A stretch of DNA of 64,000 nt from Paraburkholderia sp. PGU19 (GTDB lineage: Bacteria > Pseudomonadota > Gammaproteobacteria > Burkholderiales > Burkholderiaceae), in the NCBI RefSeq assembly GCF_013426915.1, contig NZ_AP023183.1, positions 558,001 through 622,000 of the forward strand. Reading direction: 5' to 3'. The notes under the pieces were generated by a model. It was not told where the DNA came from, searched no databases, and saw nothing but the letters and a program-made list of their open reading frames with translations. A program made the translations under genes and the position numbers. This document shows, one piece after another, positions 26,134-35,170 of the stretch; the stretch's first letter is position 1; every line of letters begins with the position of its first letter.

Positions 26134-27654
26134 TCATGCGAGTTCGCTCTGCAAATGAGGAAACGCGTCGCACATCAGCGCGCGCAGGCTGTCGGCGGCG
26201 CTATGGGCCATTCCGTACACGTAACGGTCCGGTCTCACAAGAATCGCTTCGGCACCCGTTTCACTGAGCCACTCGCGCAACGCGGGCGCTTCGTCATCGA
26301 CGACCGCGACGTCAGCTCGGGCCGCGAGTTCCACGATGTCGGGATACATCGCGCGCAATCCGGATGCGAGCAGCAGTGCGTAGCGGTAGCCCACGCTGTC
26401 GTCCAGCAAACGTTCATCGCTCAGACGTGGCTGACGTGCAATGGTCCCCGCGAATGTCTGTTGCCTGCCGAGATGCGCGCCCTCGCCAAGCCTCGGTTGA
26501 GGCGTGACGAAGTTGCGTATCGCCGCCGTGGCTTCGTCGTCAGTCGTTGTGCGGACAGATGGACGCGACTGGATCACGTTGCCCAGTTCGACCGCCGTCT
26601 CGATGAATTCGCGCACATGGGGCGAGCGCTCTGTTTCATATGTGTCGAGCAGGCTGTCGTCACGATCGTCGCGAATAACGTGCTCGAGCTTCCACGCCAG
26701 ATTGCTCGCATCGCGAATGCCCGCTGCCATGCCCTGCCCCATGAAAGGCGGAGTCTGATGCGCGGCATCGCCCGCCAGCAGCAGGCGCCCGTTGCGCCAG
26801 CCCCGCGCGACAACCGAATGGAACGTATAGACAGCCGAGCGTTCGATCGTCGCGACTTCGGGCGTGATCCAGCGCGAGAGTTTGTCCCACAGCCATTCGG
26901 GCGACTGCAGGCGCGACGTGTCGTCGCCCGGCATCACCATCAGTTCCCAACGCCGGCGATTGTCCGGTCCGCGCGTGTAGGTAGACGGCCGCTGCGGATC
27001 GCAATACTGGATCGAATAGTCGCCCAGATCGGGGCGCGGCGTTTTCAGCAAAACATCGACGACGACCCATCGCTCATGCGACTTGAGATCGTCGAGCTCG
27101 GTGCCCATAAATCGGCGCACGATCGAGCGTGCGCCGTCGCAGCCCACTACGTAGCGCGCCGTCGCGTGCCGCAACTTCCCGCAGCTCGTGTCTTCAAAGC
27201 GGATCGACACGCCCTCGGCCGTCTCGTCAAGGGCGAACGCTTCATGCCGCAGCCTGATGTCCACGTTCGGCTGAGCGGCAAGCCACGCGCGCAATACGCG
27301 ATCGAGGTCGGGCTGATGAAACTTGTAGCTCGGGCACCAACCGAGCGGGCCAATGCAGGTAGGCCGCTGCCAATCGATTAGCAGCTTGCCCTGCGCGTTG
27401 ATGAACTTCATTCCAGGCCCAACGAAGAGGTTAGGCAATAACGCATCGGACAGCCCGATGGTCTGGAATACACGCATGCACTCAGCGTCGAAGTGAACCG
27501 CGCGGGGCAGCGCAAAGACGTCCGCGTCCCGTTCGAGCACGAGGACTTTCATTCCCTTCAGTGCGAGCAGATTGGCAAGCGTTGCGCCCGTCGGCCCCAG
27601 GCCGACCACCGCGACGTCGTACTCGCCGAGGGTGGGTTGTGTGGGTTGTTGCAT
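26134..27654 (-). CDS. FAD-dependent aromatic hydroxylase, MhpA-like
   Basis: 506 residues from ATG 27654 (GAGGAAG upstream). Group A flavoprotein monooxygenase: the FAD-binding GLGPTGATLANLLALKG at residues 16-32 with ERDADVFALPRA, the DG motif VVGCDGARSIVRR, and the second FAD motif LLLAGDAAHQTPPFMGQGMA. Closest named type is 3-(3-hydroxyphenyl)propionate hydroxylase (MhpA), which ortho-hydroxylates a phenolic ring with NADH and oxygen to make a catechol. The true substrate is unknown. It sits in a FAH hydrolase - hydroxylase - MFS - porin operon, divergent from a VOC dioxygenase, consistent with meta-cleavage catabolism. Confidence 0.88.
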   Translation of the reverse strand: MQQPTQPTLGEYDVAVVGLGPTGATLANLLALKGMKVLVLERDADVFALPRAVHFDAECMRVFQTIGLSDALLPNLFVGPGMKFINAQGKLLIDWQRPTCIGPLGWCPSYKFHQPDLDRVLRAWLAAQPNVDIRLRHEAFALDETAEGVSIRFEDTSCGKLRHATARYVVGCDGARSIVRRFMGTELDDLKSHERWVVVDVLLKTPRPDLGDYSIQYCDPQRPSTYTRGPDNRRRWELMVMPGDDTSRLQSPEWLWDKLSRWITPEVATIERSAVYTFHSVVARGWRNGRLLLAGDAAHQTPPFMGQGMAAGIRDASNLAWKLEHVIRDDRDDSLLDTYETERSPHVREFIETAVELGNVIQSRPSVRTTTDDEATAAIRNFVTPQPRLGEGAHLGRQQTFAGTIARQPRLSDERLLDDSVGYRYALLLASGLRAMYPDIVELAARADVAVVDDEAPALREWLSETGAEAILVRPDRYVYGMAHSAADSLRALMCDAFPHLQSELA

Positions 27655-27704
27655 GTTGATCTTCCTCTTTGACGAGGGGCGCCGTGCGCCCCGCGCGGAC
27701 ACGC

Positions 27705-28556
27705 TCAAGCCTCGTCGGCGACCGGATTGCGCAGCACGCCGACGCGATCGACTTCGACTTCGACGACATCGCCCGCTTTCATGAACAGCGGTGGGTTGCG
27801 CTTTGCGCCGACGCCGCCCGGCGTGCCCGTGACGATCACGTCGCCAGCAAACAGCGGCGTAAAGGTAGACAGGTAGGCGATCTGTTTCGCGATGCCGTGG
27901 ATCAGCATGTCGGTCGTGGCGCGCTGCACTTCCTGGCCGTTGAGACGCGTGACGAGCGTCATGGTCGTGTTCGGCTCGATCTCTTCGCTCGTGACCATCC
28001 AGGGGCCGAAAGCGCCTGTCCGGTAGAAGTTCTTACCCGGTCCCCACTGGCCCGTGTGCCGTTGCCAGTCGCGTACCGATCCATCGTTGTAGCAGCTGTA
28101 GCCCGCAATGTGATTCCACGCATCGGATTCCGCGATACGCCGCCCGCCGCGCCCGATGATGACGGCAATCTCGCCTTCATAGTCGAACTGGGTGGACTCG
28201 GGCGGCCGCAGCATCGGCTGATCCGCGCCCACCTGCGAAGCGGGCAAACGCATGAAGATCACCGGATTTTCCGTGGTCTCGCGATTCGTTTCCTTCACGT
28301 GTTCGGCGTAATTCAGCCCTACGCAGAAGATCTGCTCAGGGTTCGGAATCACAGGCTCGAGCGTGACTTCAGCCAACGGGTAATCGCCTTTGTCTTCGTT
28401 GATGACGGCTTGGACTTGCGCGAACGCATCCGCAGCGATGAGCGATTTCAGATCGGCATAGCGTCCATCAAGACGTTTGCGCAGATCGAAGACCGAGCCG
28501 TTATGGACCGCGCCGAATGATGAGCCTTGATGGGTCGAGAAGCTGACGAGTTTCAT
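27705..28556 (-). CDS. Fumarylacetoacetate hydrolase (FAH) family protein
   Basis: 283 residues; ATG 28556 follows GGAGCACC. FAH-fold hydrolases/decarboxylases cleave C-C bonds of ring-fission products using Mg or Mn. Seen: IFCVGLNYAEHVKETNRETT, then DYEGEIAVIIGRGGRRI with the metal-binding Glu residues, GYSCYNDGSVRDWQRHTGQW, KNFYRTGAFGPWMVTSEEIE, VIVTGTPGGVGAKRNPPLFM. It is the first gene of the minus-strand catabolic operon and would act on the product of the divergent VOC dioxygenase. Candidate reactions are hydrolysis of a fumarylpyruvate-like or 2-hydroxy-6-keto acid. Confidence 0.88.
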   Translation of the reverse strand: MKLVSFSTHQGSSFGAVHNGSVFDLRKRLDGRYADLKSLIAADAFAQVQAVINEDKGDYPLAEVTLEPVIPNPEQIFCVGLNYAEHVKETNRETTENPVIFMRLPASQVGADQPMLRPPESTQFDYEGEIAVIIGRGGRRIAESDAWNHIAGYSCYNDGSVRDWQRHTGQWGPGKNFYRTGAFGPWMVTSEEIEPNTTMTLVTRLNGQEVQRATTDMLIHGIAKQIAYLSTFTPLFAGDVIVTGTPGGVGAKRNPPLFMKAGDVVEVEVDRVGVLRNPVADEA

Positions 28557-28564
28557 GGTGCTCC

Positions 28565-28686
28565 AGTGATAAAAGTTGGACGTAAGACGATTCGCGAGCG
28601 CTGATTTATTAGTGCGTTTATCGCTGTTTGAGAATACACTACGAAAAATGCAGTTCACAACGCGATTTTTACCAGGGTTTATCACT
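28565..28686. promoter_or_regulatory. Divergent promoter region with mirrored AGTGATAAA / TTTATCACT sites
   Basis: AGTGATAAA lies at 28565-28573, nine bases before the FAH start, and its exact complement TTTATCACT at 28678-28686, 15 bases before the VOC start. Each divergent gene therefore has the same 9-mer in the same position relative to its start. Between them are two more TTTAT-type repeats (TTTATTAGTG, TTTATCGCTG). These are candidate operators for the IclR regulator at 29325. Confidence 0.55.
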
Positions 28687-28701
28687 ACAACTGGAGGTGA
28701 C

Positions 28702-29268
28702 ATGTCATCGACCACTCTCGGGCGAGCCGGACTCTCGCTCAGCCACATGGGTTTCTACGTCAACGACATGGCGAAGATGGAGGACTTCTACGCGCGCGTA
28801 CTGGAGTTCACGGTGACGGACCGGGGCAGTCTCGACACGCCGCACGGCAAGGTTGGCCTCGTGTTTCTAAGCCGGGACCCGGTTGTCCATCATCAGATCG
28901 TGCTGGCGAGCGGGCGGCCCGCGCAGTTGCCATTCAATCCCATCAATCAGATCTCCCTCGAGGCGGACAGCCTGGCTACGCTGAGGCTTTTCTATCGGCG
29001 TTTCGTGGAAGAAAAGATGGAAGAGATCTCGCCGGTTACGCACGGCAACGCGATCTCGTTCTACGCGCGCGACCCCGAAGGCAACCGGCTGGAGATCTTC
29101 ATCGATACGCCATGGTATGTGGACCAGCCGATGCGGGTCCCCGTCGATTTCGCATTAGCCGACGACGCGCTGATGGCTTCCGTCGAACGGCATGCGCGAG
29201 AACTGCCGGGCTTTCGCCCGCGCACGGAATGGGTGGCCGAGATGGCGAAAAGGATGGGTATTGGTTGA
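28702..29268 (+). CDS. VOC-family extradiol dioxygenase-like protein
   Basis: 188 residues from ATG 28702 with GGAGGTGAC directly upstream. Vicinal-oxygen-chelate fold. The three expected metal ligands are present: His in LSLSHMGFYVND, His in VVHHQIVLASG, and Glu in GNRLEIFIDTPWY. The C-terminal extension (RMGIG end, PGFRPRTEWVAEM) resembles single-domain biphenyl-diol/catechol 2,3-dioxygenases. Such enzymes open a catechol ring next to the hydroxyls with Fe(II) and oxygen. It is transcribed away from the FAH-hydroxylase-MFS operon, which supplies the steps before and after ring cleavage. Confidence 0.85.
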   Translation: MSSTTLGRAGLSLSHMGFYVNDMAKMEDFYARVLEFTVTDRGSLDTPHGKVGLVFLSRDPVVHHQIVLASGRPAQLPFNPINQISLEADSLATLRLFYRRFVEEKMEEISPVTHGNAISFYARDPEGNRLEIFIDTPWYVDQPMRVPVDFALADDALMASVERHARELPGFRPRTEWVAEMAKRMGIG

Positions 29269-29324
29269 AACCCGCGCCGCGTTGACACTGCTGATGCTTA
29301 GAGCAATCAGCCGTCGTGCCGGCG

Positions 29325-30080
29325 CTAGCCTTCGATCACGGCTCGCGCACGCGATGAGGTGCGGGCCGCCGCTTCCTTGATGTTCTCGATCAGGCGGTCG
29401 AGATTGAGAAGTTCGAGGCGCTGACTCGGCACGATCAGCGCCAGTGAACCGACGGCTTCGCCGGAGTCGTCCGTGAACAGCGGCGAAGCGAGCGCCGATA
29501 CGCCGTCTTCCAGTTCGCCGTTAGACAGGTACACCCCTGCGCGCCGTATCTTGAGCAGGTTCGAGCGGAACGCTTCCAGCGAATCCCCGAGTCCACTCGA
29601 CTTGATTTCCTCCGCATGCTGCTCGAACAATGCGGCCAGCTTCGCTTTGGGGAACGTCGAAAGGATCGCCTTGGGCGCCGCACCCAGAAACAATGGACGT
29701 GGCCGGCCGCGGCCGTACCGCAGATCGAGCGTGGTGTCGTGCGTCTCGCGATGCGTGTCGACCAGTTCGTCGCCGTACCAGCGGGACATCACCACGTCGA
29801 AGCCGGAGTGCGACGCCAGCTCGCGCATGATCGGCTGTCCCGCCTTGAGAAGCGGATCGGACATGCGTAAATGGTAGTCGAGCCGGATGATGCGCGGACC
29901 CAGACCATACTCGCCACCCGTGAAGCGCAAGAGCATCCCGGATTCGACCAGTTCCCGCAAATAGCGATAGGCGCTCGGCACTGAACAGTCGAGTTCGGCT
30001 GCGACCTGTTCGGCCGTCAGATAGAGCCGCGACTCGGTAAATAGCTCGAGTAGGGAGAGTAGTTTTGCAATGCTCGACAT
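29325..30080 (-). CDS. IclR-family transcriptional regulator
   Basis: 251 residues. N-terminal winged helix-turn-helix (MSSIAKLLSLLELFTESRLY, LTAEQVAAELDCSVPSAYRY) and C-terminal IclR ligand-binding domain (GFDVVMSRWYGDELVDTHRE ... FLGAAPKAILSTFP ... GVSALASPLFTDDSGEAVGS). It is the only regulator gene of the aromatic cluster and faces the VOC gene end to end. IclR proteins usually respond to the aromatic substrate and bind short palindromes near the divergent promoters, here probably within 28565-28686. Confidence 0.9.
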   Translation of the reverse strand: MSSIAKLLSLLELFTESRLYLTAEQVAAELDCSVPSAYRYLRELVESGMLLRFTGGEYGLGPRIIRLDYHLRMSDPLLKAGQPIMRELASHSGFDVVMSRWYGDELVDTHRETHDTTLDLRYGRGRPRPLFLGAAPKAILSTFPKAKLAALFEQHAEEIKSSGLGDSLEAFRSNLLKIRRAGVYLSNGELEDGVSALASPLFTDDSGEAVGSLALIVPSQRLELLNLDRLIENIKEAAARTSSRARAVIEG

Positions 30081-30401
30081 TGAAAGCCGGTCTCGATCAA
30101 GGGCTATTGATTATACCGACCACATTGTCTCCTGCCCGAATAATGGACAACAGCCTCAGATTAACGGGCATGGTGTGGAAACAAGCTGGGAGCAAGTATA
30201 TCTGTATAGGAAGGGTATGCCGCCGTCCAAATGGCGGCTGACGTAGAACGAAGGGGATCCGTCTCCGTTGTGTCAGGAATTGTGTCAATCACGGGCGCCC
30301 AGCCCGTCGCCCGGGAAAATGCGCTGAGGGAGCGTTAAAAACCTTGGGGTTTCAGCGCAGGGCGCCTAGGATTTCGCCAATCAAGGCCGCCGGAGTTGGA
30401 G
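30081..30401. other. Gap containing the left end of an ISKra4-type element
   Basis: 30300-30370 has complementary stretches (GAGGGAGCGTTAAAAACC with GGGTTTCAGCGCAGGG nearby) typical of the GC-rich ends of ISKra4 elements, immediately before the transposase remnant. The exact terminal base cannot be fixed by eye. The part near 30081 should hold the IclR promoter. Confidence 0.4.
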
Positions 30402-31541
30402 ATGAAAATCACAATTCGCGTCGAGATCACCACTGATTGGGATGAAACAGATACGTTCGAAATCTGCCAGCTCGAACGTCCCTATCGCCAACTTGAGCCG
30501 GAGAAAGTCGGGCTGTCGTTGGCCGAAGGAAAAGATTTGCTGCACAGGCTCCAGAAGGTTGTGGTCGCAGGTGGATACGGTCTTCGGCACCGCGCCCTTT
30601 CGCATTGCCCGGATTATCTGCTGTCCGTGCGAGAGGCCGTTGCAGATGGAGTATCCGTACAGTCCGATGACCGAATTCATTCCGGAGCGGGCGACCGCGG
30701 AACTACTATCGCTTGAGGCCAGGCTTTCGGCACAGATGCCGTATCGGCAGGTCGTTACAGTGATACGCGAGTTCCTGCCTGCGCGGGCGACACTGAACCA
30801 TGTGACCGTGCGAAACAGGGCGCTACGCGTCGGTGCGCGTATAGAAGCGGTTCAGCCAGCTGCATGTCGCGCCCCGAAGGAAGAGACGGAGTGGACCCTG
30901 ACCGTCGACGGAGGATTCGTTCGAGGGCGACGTAAATCTGAATGCCCCAGCTTTGAGGTTTTAACGGGCCGCTTGAGCGCCAGAGGGCAGACGTCGCGCG
31001 TATTCGCGTTCGTGAGAAACAGGTTGCCGGATATCGTGGCCCGGCTCACCACCCTTGTGACGACCACAACCGGAAGCGATTAACCGAAACTGTCGGTCAT
31101 CACCGATGGTGCCAGTGGCCTGCAGTCAATCGCCTGTCGATTGCCGTTTTCTCCTACACCTGTCCTGGACCGGTTCCATATATCAATGAGGGTGAGGTAT
31201 CTCGAGCAGATCATCAAGGGCATGCGTGCACGAACGGAAACGGAAAAGGCCGCCCGACGTGTGCTGATCTCCCGCGTTGACAAGCTGCGCCGGTGCTTCT
31301 GGCATGCCAAACTGGAGAAGGCGAAAGACCGGATGCAGGGCATCCTGCTCCTCTGTCGAGTGATCGTGGCTGAAACGCCGGGCGTTGTAGAAAGTCTGGC
31401 GCAGCTCGACTACCGGACTCGAGAGCTTGTTGAATACGTCGAAGCGAATGGCGGCTCAACGATCAACTACGGCGCATGACACCGCCTTGGCAAACCTATC
31501 TCGACCGCCACGGCCGAGTCTGCAGTCAATCAGGTGCTCTC
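30402..31541 (+). pseudogene. ISKra4-family transposase, multiply inactivated
   Basis: From ATG 30402 the sequence starts as an ISKra4 transposase (MKITIRVEITTDWDETDTFE, YRQLEPEKVGLSLAEGKDLL). A deletion after HRLQKVVVA removes the Cys-rich region and shifts the frame to VDTVFGTAPFRIARIICCPC, YPYSPMTEFIPERATAELLS, WTLTVDGGFVRGRRKSECPS (first catalytic Asp). A stop replaces Lys at 31081-31083. The frame continues PKLSVITDGASGLQSIACRL, VLDRFHISMRVRYLEQIIKG, and a second stop replaces Arg at 31477-31479 before HRLGKPISTATAESAVNQVL. The 3' end is lost near 31541. Three independent lesions indicate an old insertion. Confidence 0.87.
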
Positions 31542-31708
31542 TCGTTTTCCCAGTAGATCACGTACGGAACCGTCAACTCGCCCGGGGCAACTAGATGTTG
31601 AACATTGATCCCGTGGCTGAACGCATATCCCATGTAGAGCGCCAAGTGCTCTTCATTTACAGCGGAACTCAGTCGCCTGGGATTGAAAAAATTGCCGAAT
31701 TTGATCAC
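31526..31708 (-). CDS. Uncharacterised short ORF beside the ISKra4 remnant
   Basis: 60 residues from GTG 31708 (GGGGAATGT before it). The sequence (MIKFGNFFNPRRLSSAVNEE ... VAPGELTVPYVIYWENERAP) is balanced in composition and looks like protein, and its GC content is lower than its neighbours. No stop occurs upstream in frame until about 31743, so it may be the tail of a longer gene cut by the mobile element. No family recognised. Confidence 0.35.
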   Translation of the reverse strand: MIKFGNFFNPRRLSSAVNEEHLALYMGYAFSHGINVQHLVAPGELTVPYVIYWENERAPD

Positions 31709-32004
31709 ACATTCCCCATTCCTTACTGGATCAGCAGATTGTCAACCATTCACGGCCACACGTCGAGTGACTGCGATTGGCCGAAAACGGAAGAGCGCTC
31801 ACTCCACGCCAAGGCTACGCACAACGCGACGGGATCGCTGACATCGAACCCTACTGACGTCGCGCTGCGCTAGGCCCGGGGCGGCCGATCGACTTATGGG
31901 CGACGTCGGCGGCCCACTCGGCGCAGCCAGCAAGGGTGCGCGTCCGCGTCGACTTTCCAAACAGGAACTCGCGCACGGGAAGCTCGCGTTGTGGAAGACT
32001 AAGA

Positions 32005-32910
32005 TCACCGCAAACTGCTGAATAGCTGAATCACCAGATCGCGCAGCCAGCGATTTCCCGCTTCGTGGTGATAGCGGGCGTGCCAGTGCTGACGCACTGC
32101 GAATCCCTCCACCGGCATCGGACACGGATGCACTGACAGGTCATTCACCTTCGCCAGCGTCTCGCCGATATGCCGCGGCAGCGTGGCAATCAGATCGGTG
32201 CTCTTGATGATGGCCCCGAGCCCGAGAAACCCCGGCAGCTCGAGTACCACGTCCCGTTCAACGTTCTCGCGCACGAACGCCTGCTCCAGCAGTTGCGCTC
32301 CCGTCCCTGCCGCGATCGCGACATGACCTTCCGCGCGGTACTGCTTGAGCCCGAGCTTTCCGCGCACGCGCGGATGATGCTTATTGATCAAACAGACCCA
32401 GTCCTGCGTGTATAGCTGCTGCTGGTAAATACCACCGCCAAGCCAGGGTATGTGGCCGATCGCGAGGTCGGCCTCGCCCGATTCCAGCGCCCGCTCGGTA
32501 TTTCCGTCGATCCTGGCCGCTTCAAGACGGATTCCCGGCGCTTGCGCACGTACGTGCGCCAACATTCGAGGAAGGAGCGTGATGTGGCTCGCGTCGGTCA
32601 TACAAATGCGGAAGCGTCGCTTCGCGGTGGCTGGATCAAACGCAATTTCCCACGCAGCGAAGCGACGAAGTGATTCGAGAATTTCCCTGCATGGGCCAAT
32701 CAACGCATCCGCTTGTGGTGTGGGCGCCATGCCACCCGGTGTCCTGATAAACAGCGGATCCTGCAAATGCTCGCGCAGGCGGCCCAACCAGATGCTGACC
32801 GTAGGCTGACTCTGCCCAAGCTGCTCGGCTACGCGAGTGACGCTGCGGACGTCGTAGAGGAGATCGAACAACTGGAGCAACTTGAGGTCGGGAAGCTCGT
32901 CTGAGTTCAT
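32005..32910 (-). CDS. LysR-family regulator of the AroE/AroQ operon
   Basis: 301 residues. N-terminal helix-turn-helix of the NodD/NahR-like subgroup (LKLLQLFDLLYDVRSVTRVA, EQLGQSQPTVSIWLGRLREH, DPLFIRTPGGMAPTPQADAL), then a LysR substrate-binding domain (FRICMTDASHITLLPRMLAH, GEADLAIGHIPWLGGGIYQQ). ATG 32910 faces away from the permease and enzyme operon. The gap upstream carries a 27-bp palindromic motif (32926-32952) that recurs before the enzyme operon (34140-34166), which links this regulator to both its own promoter and the operon. Confidence 0.92.
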   Translation of the reverse strand: MNSDELPDLKLLQLFDLLYDVRSVTRVAEQLGQSQPTVSIWLGRLREHLQDPLFIRTPGGMAPTPQADALIGPCREILESLRRFAAWEIAFDPATAKRRFRICMTDASHITLLPRMLAHVRAQAPGIRLEAARIDGNTERALESGEADLAIGHIPWLGGGIYQQQLYTQDWVCLINKHHPRVRGKLGLKQYRAEGHVAIAAGTGAQLLEQAFVRENVERDVVLELPGFLGLGAIIKSTDLIATLPRHIGETLAKVNDLSVHPCPMPVEGFAVRQHWHARYHHEAGNRWLRDLVIQLFSSLR

Positions 32911-32925
32911 AGTACTATTGTTCTA

Positions 32926-32952
32926 CGCAATGACGCTATTGTAATCATTGCG
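32926..32952. promoter_or_regulatory. Operator-like palindrome A (LysR autoregulatory site)
   Basis: CGCAATGA (32926-32933) and TCATTGCG (32945-32952) are perfect inverted arms around CGCTATTGTAA. It lies 15 nt upstream of the LysR start. 23 of 27 or so positions agree with the site at 34140-34166. Confidence 0.7.
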
Positions 32953-33156
32953 TTGTGGGAATGGACGCTGGCTTGTATCGTGGGCACTACGTCGACGAGC
33001 GACGATTGAGAATCACGATTCCGGGCCACAGCACGTCATGAAGAATCTTCCACCTTCGCGGGCTAGCACACCCTGCGATTCCCCGGCGTCCGGCATGGAG
33101 CCGGATCTGATGAGACGTCAACTCGTGAGCAGACCGGGAATAACAAAGGCATCGAA

Positions 33157-34058
33157 TTGACACGCCTGCCCGCTATTCCGATGACGGCTGAAGCCGGGGT
33201 CGCGCTGATGGTCGCAACGACGGCAACGTTCGCCGCGAGCGATTCCGTTGTCAAGGCCATCGGGACGGCTGTACCGCTCGTTGCCCTGCTTCTCGGACGT
33301 TACAGTTTCCAGGCGGTCGCCCTGGGCGTCTGGCAGGCACGGCGTGGCGCCCAGCATTTTCGCGACGCCGGTGTGTTGAAACTGCAACTCCTGCGCGCTC
33401 TGCTTCTCCTACTCAATTCAGCCTGCACATTTGCGGGCTGCGCTACCTGCCGCTGCCCGTCACCACATCGCTCGCGATGTTGGCGCCATTGATTTCGACG
33501 ATGCTTGCCGCGATCCTGCTTAACGAGAACGTATCGAACAGCAAATGGTCGATGGTCGTTCTGGGCTTTATCGGGATGCTGATCGTGGTGCGGCCGGGTA
33601 GCGGCGAATTCAGCTGGACAGTCGCTTTTCCTATCGGCGCCGCAACCACCTTCGCATGCTTTCAGGTCGTGTCCAGCAAGCTGTCAACCGCCGGTGACCC
33701 GATCACCACCAATTTCATTACTGCACTGGTTGCCAGCCTTGTGCTTGCCGCATTGCTGTGGGTCGATCAGGCAGGCCTGCTGCCTGAAATCCGCAAGGTG
33801 ACGATCGGCAGTTGGTGCCTGCTTCTCGTGATGGCGACGCTCGCAACCTTTGGCCATCTGCTGATGCTGCAGGCATTGCGCAGAACGCCGCTGGCCGTGC
33901 TCACTCCGTTCGGCTACGCACAACTCGCTTTCGCAACGCTTTTCAGCTGGGCGTTCTTCGGCAAGGTCCCCGACATATGGACTGCCTTGGGGATGATCGT
34001 CATCGCCCTGAGCGGAATGGGCACCGTGTTGCTACACGCGCGCGGCCGGCTTCGATAG
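33157..34058 (+). pseudogene. EamA/DMT-family permease with one-base frameshift
   Basis: The first frame from 33157 gives EAGVALMVATTATFAASDSV, VPLVALLLGRYSFQAVALGV and LLRALLLLLNSACTFAG. At about 33437 a GGGG expected before CTGCGCTACCTGCC is only GGG, and the rest is read in another frame: LPLPVTTSLAMLAPLISTML, NSKWSMVVLGFIGMLIVVRP, then a second EamA repeat (CFQVVSSKLSTAGDPITTNF ... FGYAQLAFATLFSWAFFGKV). Together they form a normal ten-helix drug/metabolite carrier of about 300 residues. It may be a real lesion or a homopolymer sequencing error. Its position between the LysR gene and the enzyme operon suggests substrate uptake or product export. Confidence 0.82.
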
Positions 34059-34139
34059 ACATCTGCGAACGAGCCGTGCCTCTCCCGGCGTGGCTGTGCG
34101 CCGATCGACAAACACCAGGTCACCATCTGTATTGCCTAT

Positions 34140-34166
34140 CGCAATGACGTCATTGTATCCATTGCA
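34140..34166. promoter_or_regulatory. Operator-like palindrome B before the AroE/AroQ operon
   Basis: CGCAATGACG, two variable bases, ATTGTA, then CATTGC: the same motif as 32926-32952 in the same orientation. It ends 53 nt before the GTG start at 34220, the usual place for a LysR activation site. Confidence 0.7.
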
Positions 34167-34219
34167 TATCCGACATGAGCATCGAATCGTATCTTGATCT
34201 CCATATTGAGGAGACGGCA

Positions 34220-35170
34220 GTGAAGATTGCAATTCTGGGTGCGGGTGCTCTGGGCTGTGCCATCGGCGCGGCGCTGACGGAAGGCGGCAACGAGGTGTGG
34301 TTGCTGAACCGCTCGGCGGCGCATGTCGAGGCGATGCGGCGCGACGGTCTGCGCGTAGACGATGCGAAAGGTTCGCGTCGTGTGGAAGTCAAGGCCACGA
34401 CGCGCGCCGCCGAGGTCGGCGCAGTCGATCTGGTGGTCGTGCTGGTCAAGTCATTTCATACCGATGCGGCGATGCGCGGCGCCCTGGCGCTCATCGGACC
34501 CGACACGCTGGTCCTGTCGTTGCAGAACGGTCTCGGGCACGAAGATGTGCTGGCGGATATCGTGGGTCGTGGACGCGTGCTGGCCGGCAAGACCTATGTC
34601 GGCGGCGTGATGCGCAATCCGGGGCACATCGAGTCCGGCGTCGCTGGCAAGGCGACTTACATCGGCGAACTCGGTGGCGGGATCACTCCCCGCGTGATGG
34701 CGATCGCTGAAACCTTCAACGCCGCCGGGCTGGCCACCACCGTCAGCGACAACATCGTCGGCACGATGTGGGACAAGTTGCTCGTCAATGTTGCAACGGG
34801 CGCGCTGACAGGCACCACCGGCCTCACTTACGGCCAACTCTACGATGAGCCGCTTCTGAAGACGGTTGCGCTCGCGGCAGTCGCCGAAGCAATCTCAGTC
34901 GCTCAAGCCGCTGGCGTAACGCTCTCCACCACTGATCCTGAACGCCCGTGGACGCTCGCTGGCGAAGGCCTTTCTTCTGCCTTCAAGACCTCGATGCTGC
35001 AAAGCCTCGAAAAAGGCTCCATCACTGAAATCGACTTTATCAACGGCGCGGTCGTGCGCTGGGGACAACGGCACGGCGTGCCGACGCCCGTCAACGCGAC
35101 GCTGGTCGCCTGCATCAAAGGCATCGAGCGCGCCATGACCGACCGACAACGCAGGGAGACAAATGCATGA
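34220..35170 (+). CDS. Ketopantoate reductase-like (PanE/ApbA family) dehydrogenase
   Basis: 316 residues from GTG 34220, which has GAGGAG in front; ATG 34175 would start inside 8 nt of the operator and is less likely. NADPH-binding Rossmann start KIAILGAGALGCAIGAALTE, then LVVVLVKSFHTDAAMRG, SLQNGLGHEDVL, and the conserved WDKLLVNVATGALTGTTGLT with the catalytic Lys, followed by the helical C-terminal domain. The family reduces 2-oxo acids to 2-hydroxy acids. A pantothenate role is unlikely here: the gene is the first of a catabolic-looking operon and overlaps the next gene by 4 nt. Confidence 0.87.
   Translation: MKIAILGAGALGCAIGAALTEGGNEVWLLNRSAAHVEAMRRDGLRVDDAKGSRRVEVKATTRAAEVGAVDLVVVLVKSFHTDAAMRGALALIGPDTLVLSLQNGLGHEDVLADIVGRGRVLAGKTYVGGVMRNPGHIESGVAGKATYIGELGGGITPRVMAIAETFNAAGLATTVSDNIVGTMWDKLLVNVATGALTGTTGLTYGQLYDEPLLKTVALAAVAEAISVAQAAGVTLSTTDPERPWTLAGEGLSSAFKTSMLQSLEKGSITEIDFINGAVVRWGQRHGVPTPVNATLVACIKGIERAMTDRQRRETNA

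Noticed and set aside
26113..27381. Plus-strand open frame of 422 codons opposite the hydroxylase gene
   Set aside because: Shadow of the flavoprotein gene; no ribosome binding site or domain.
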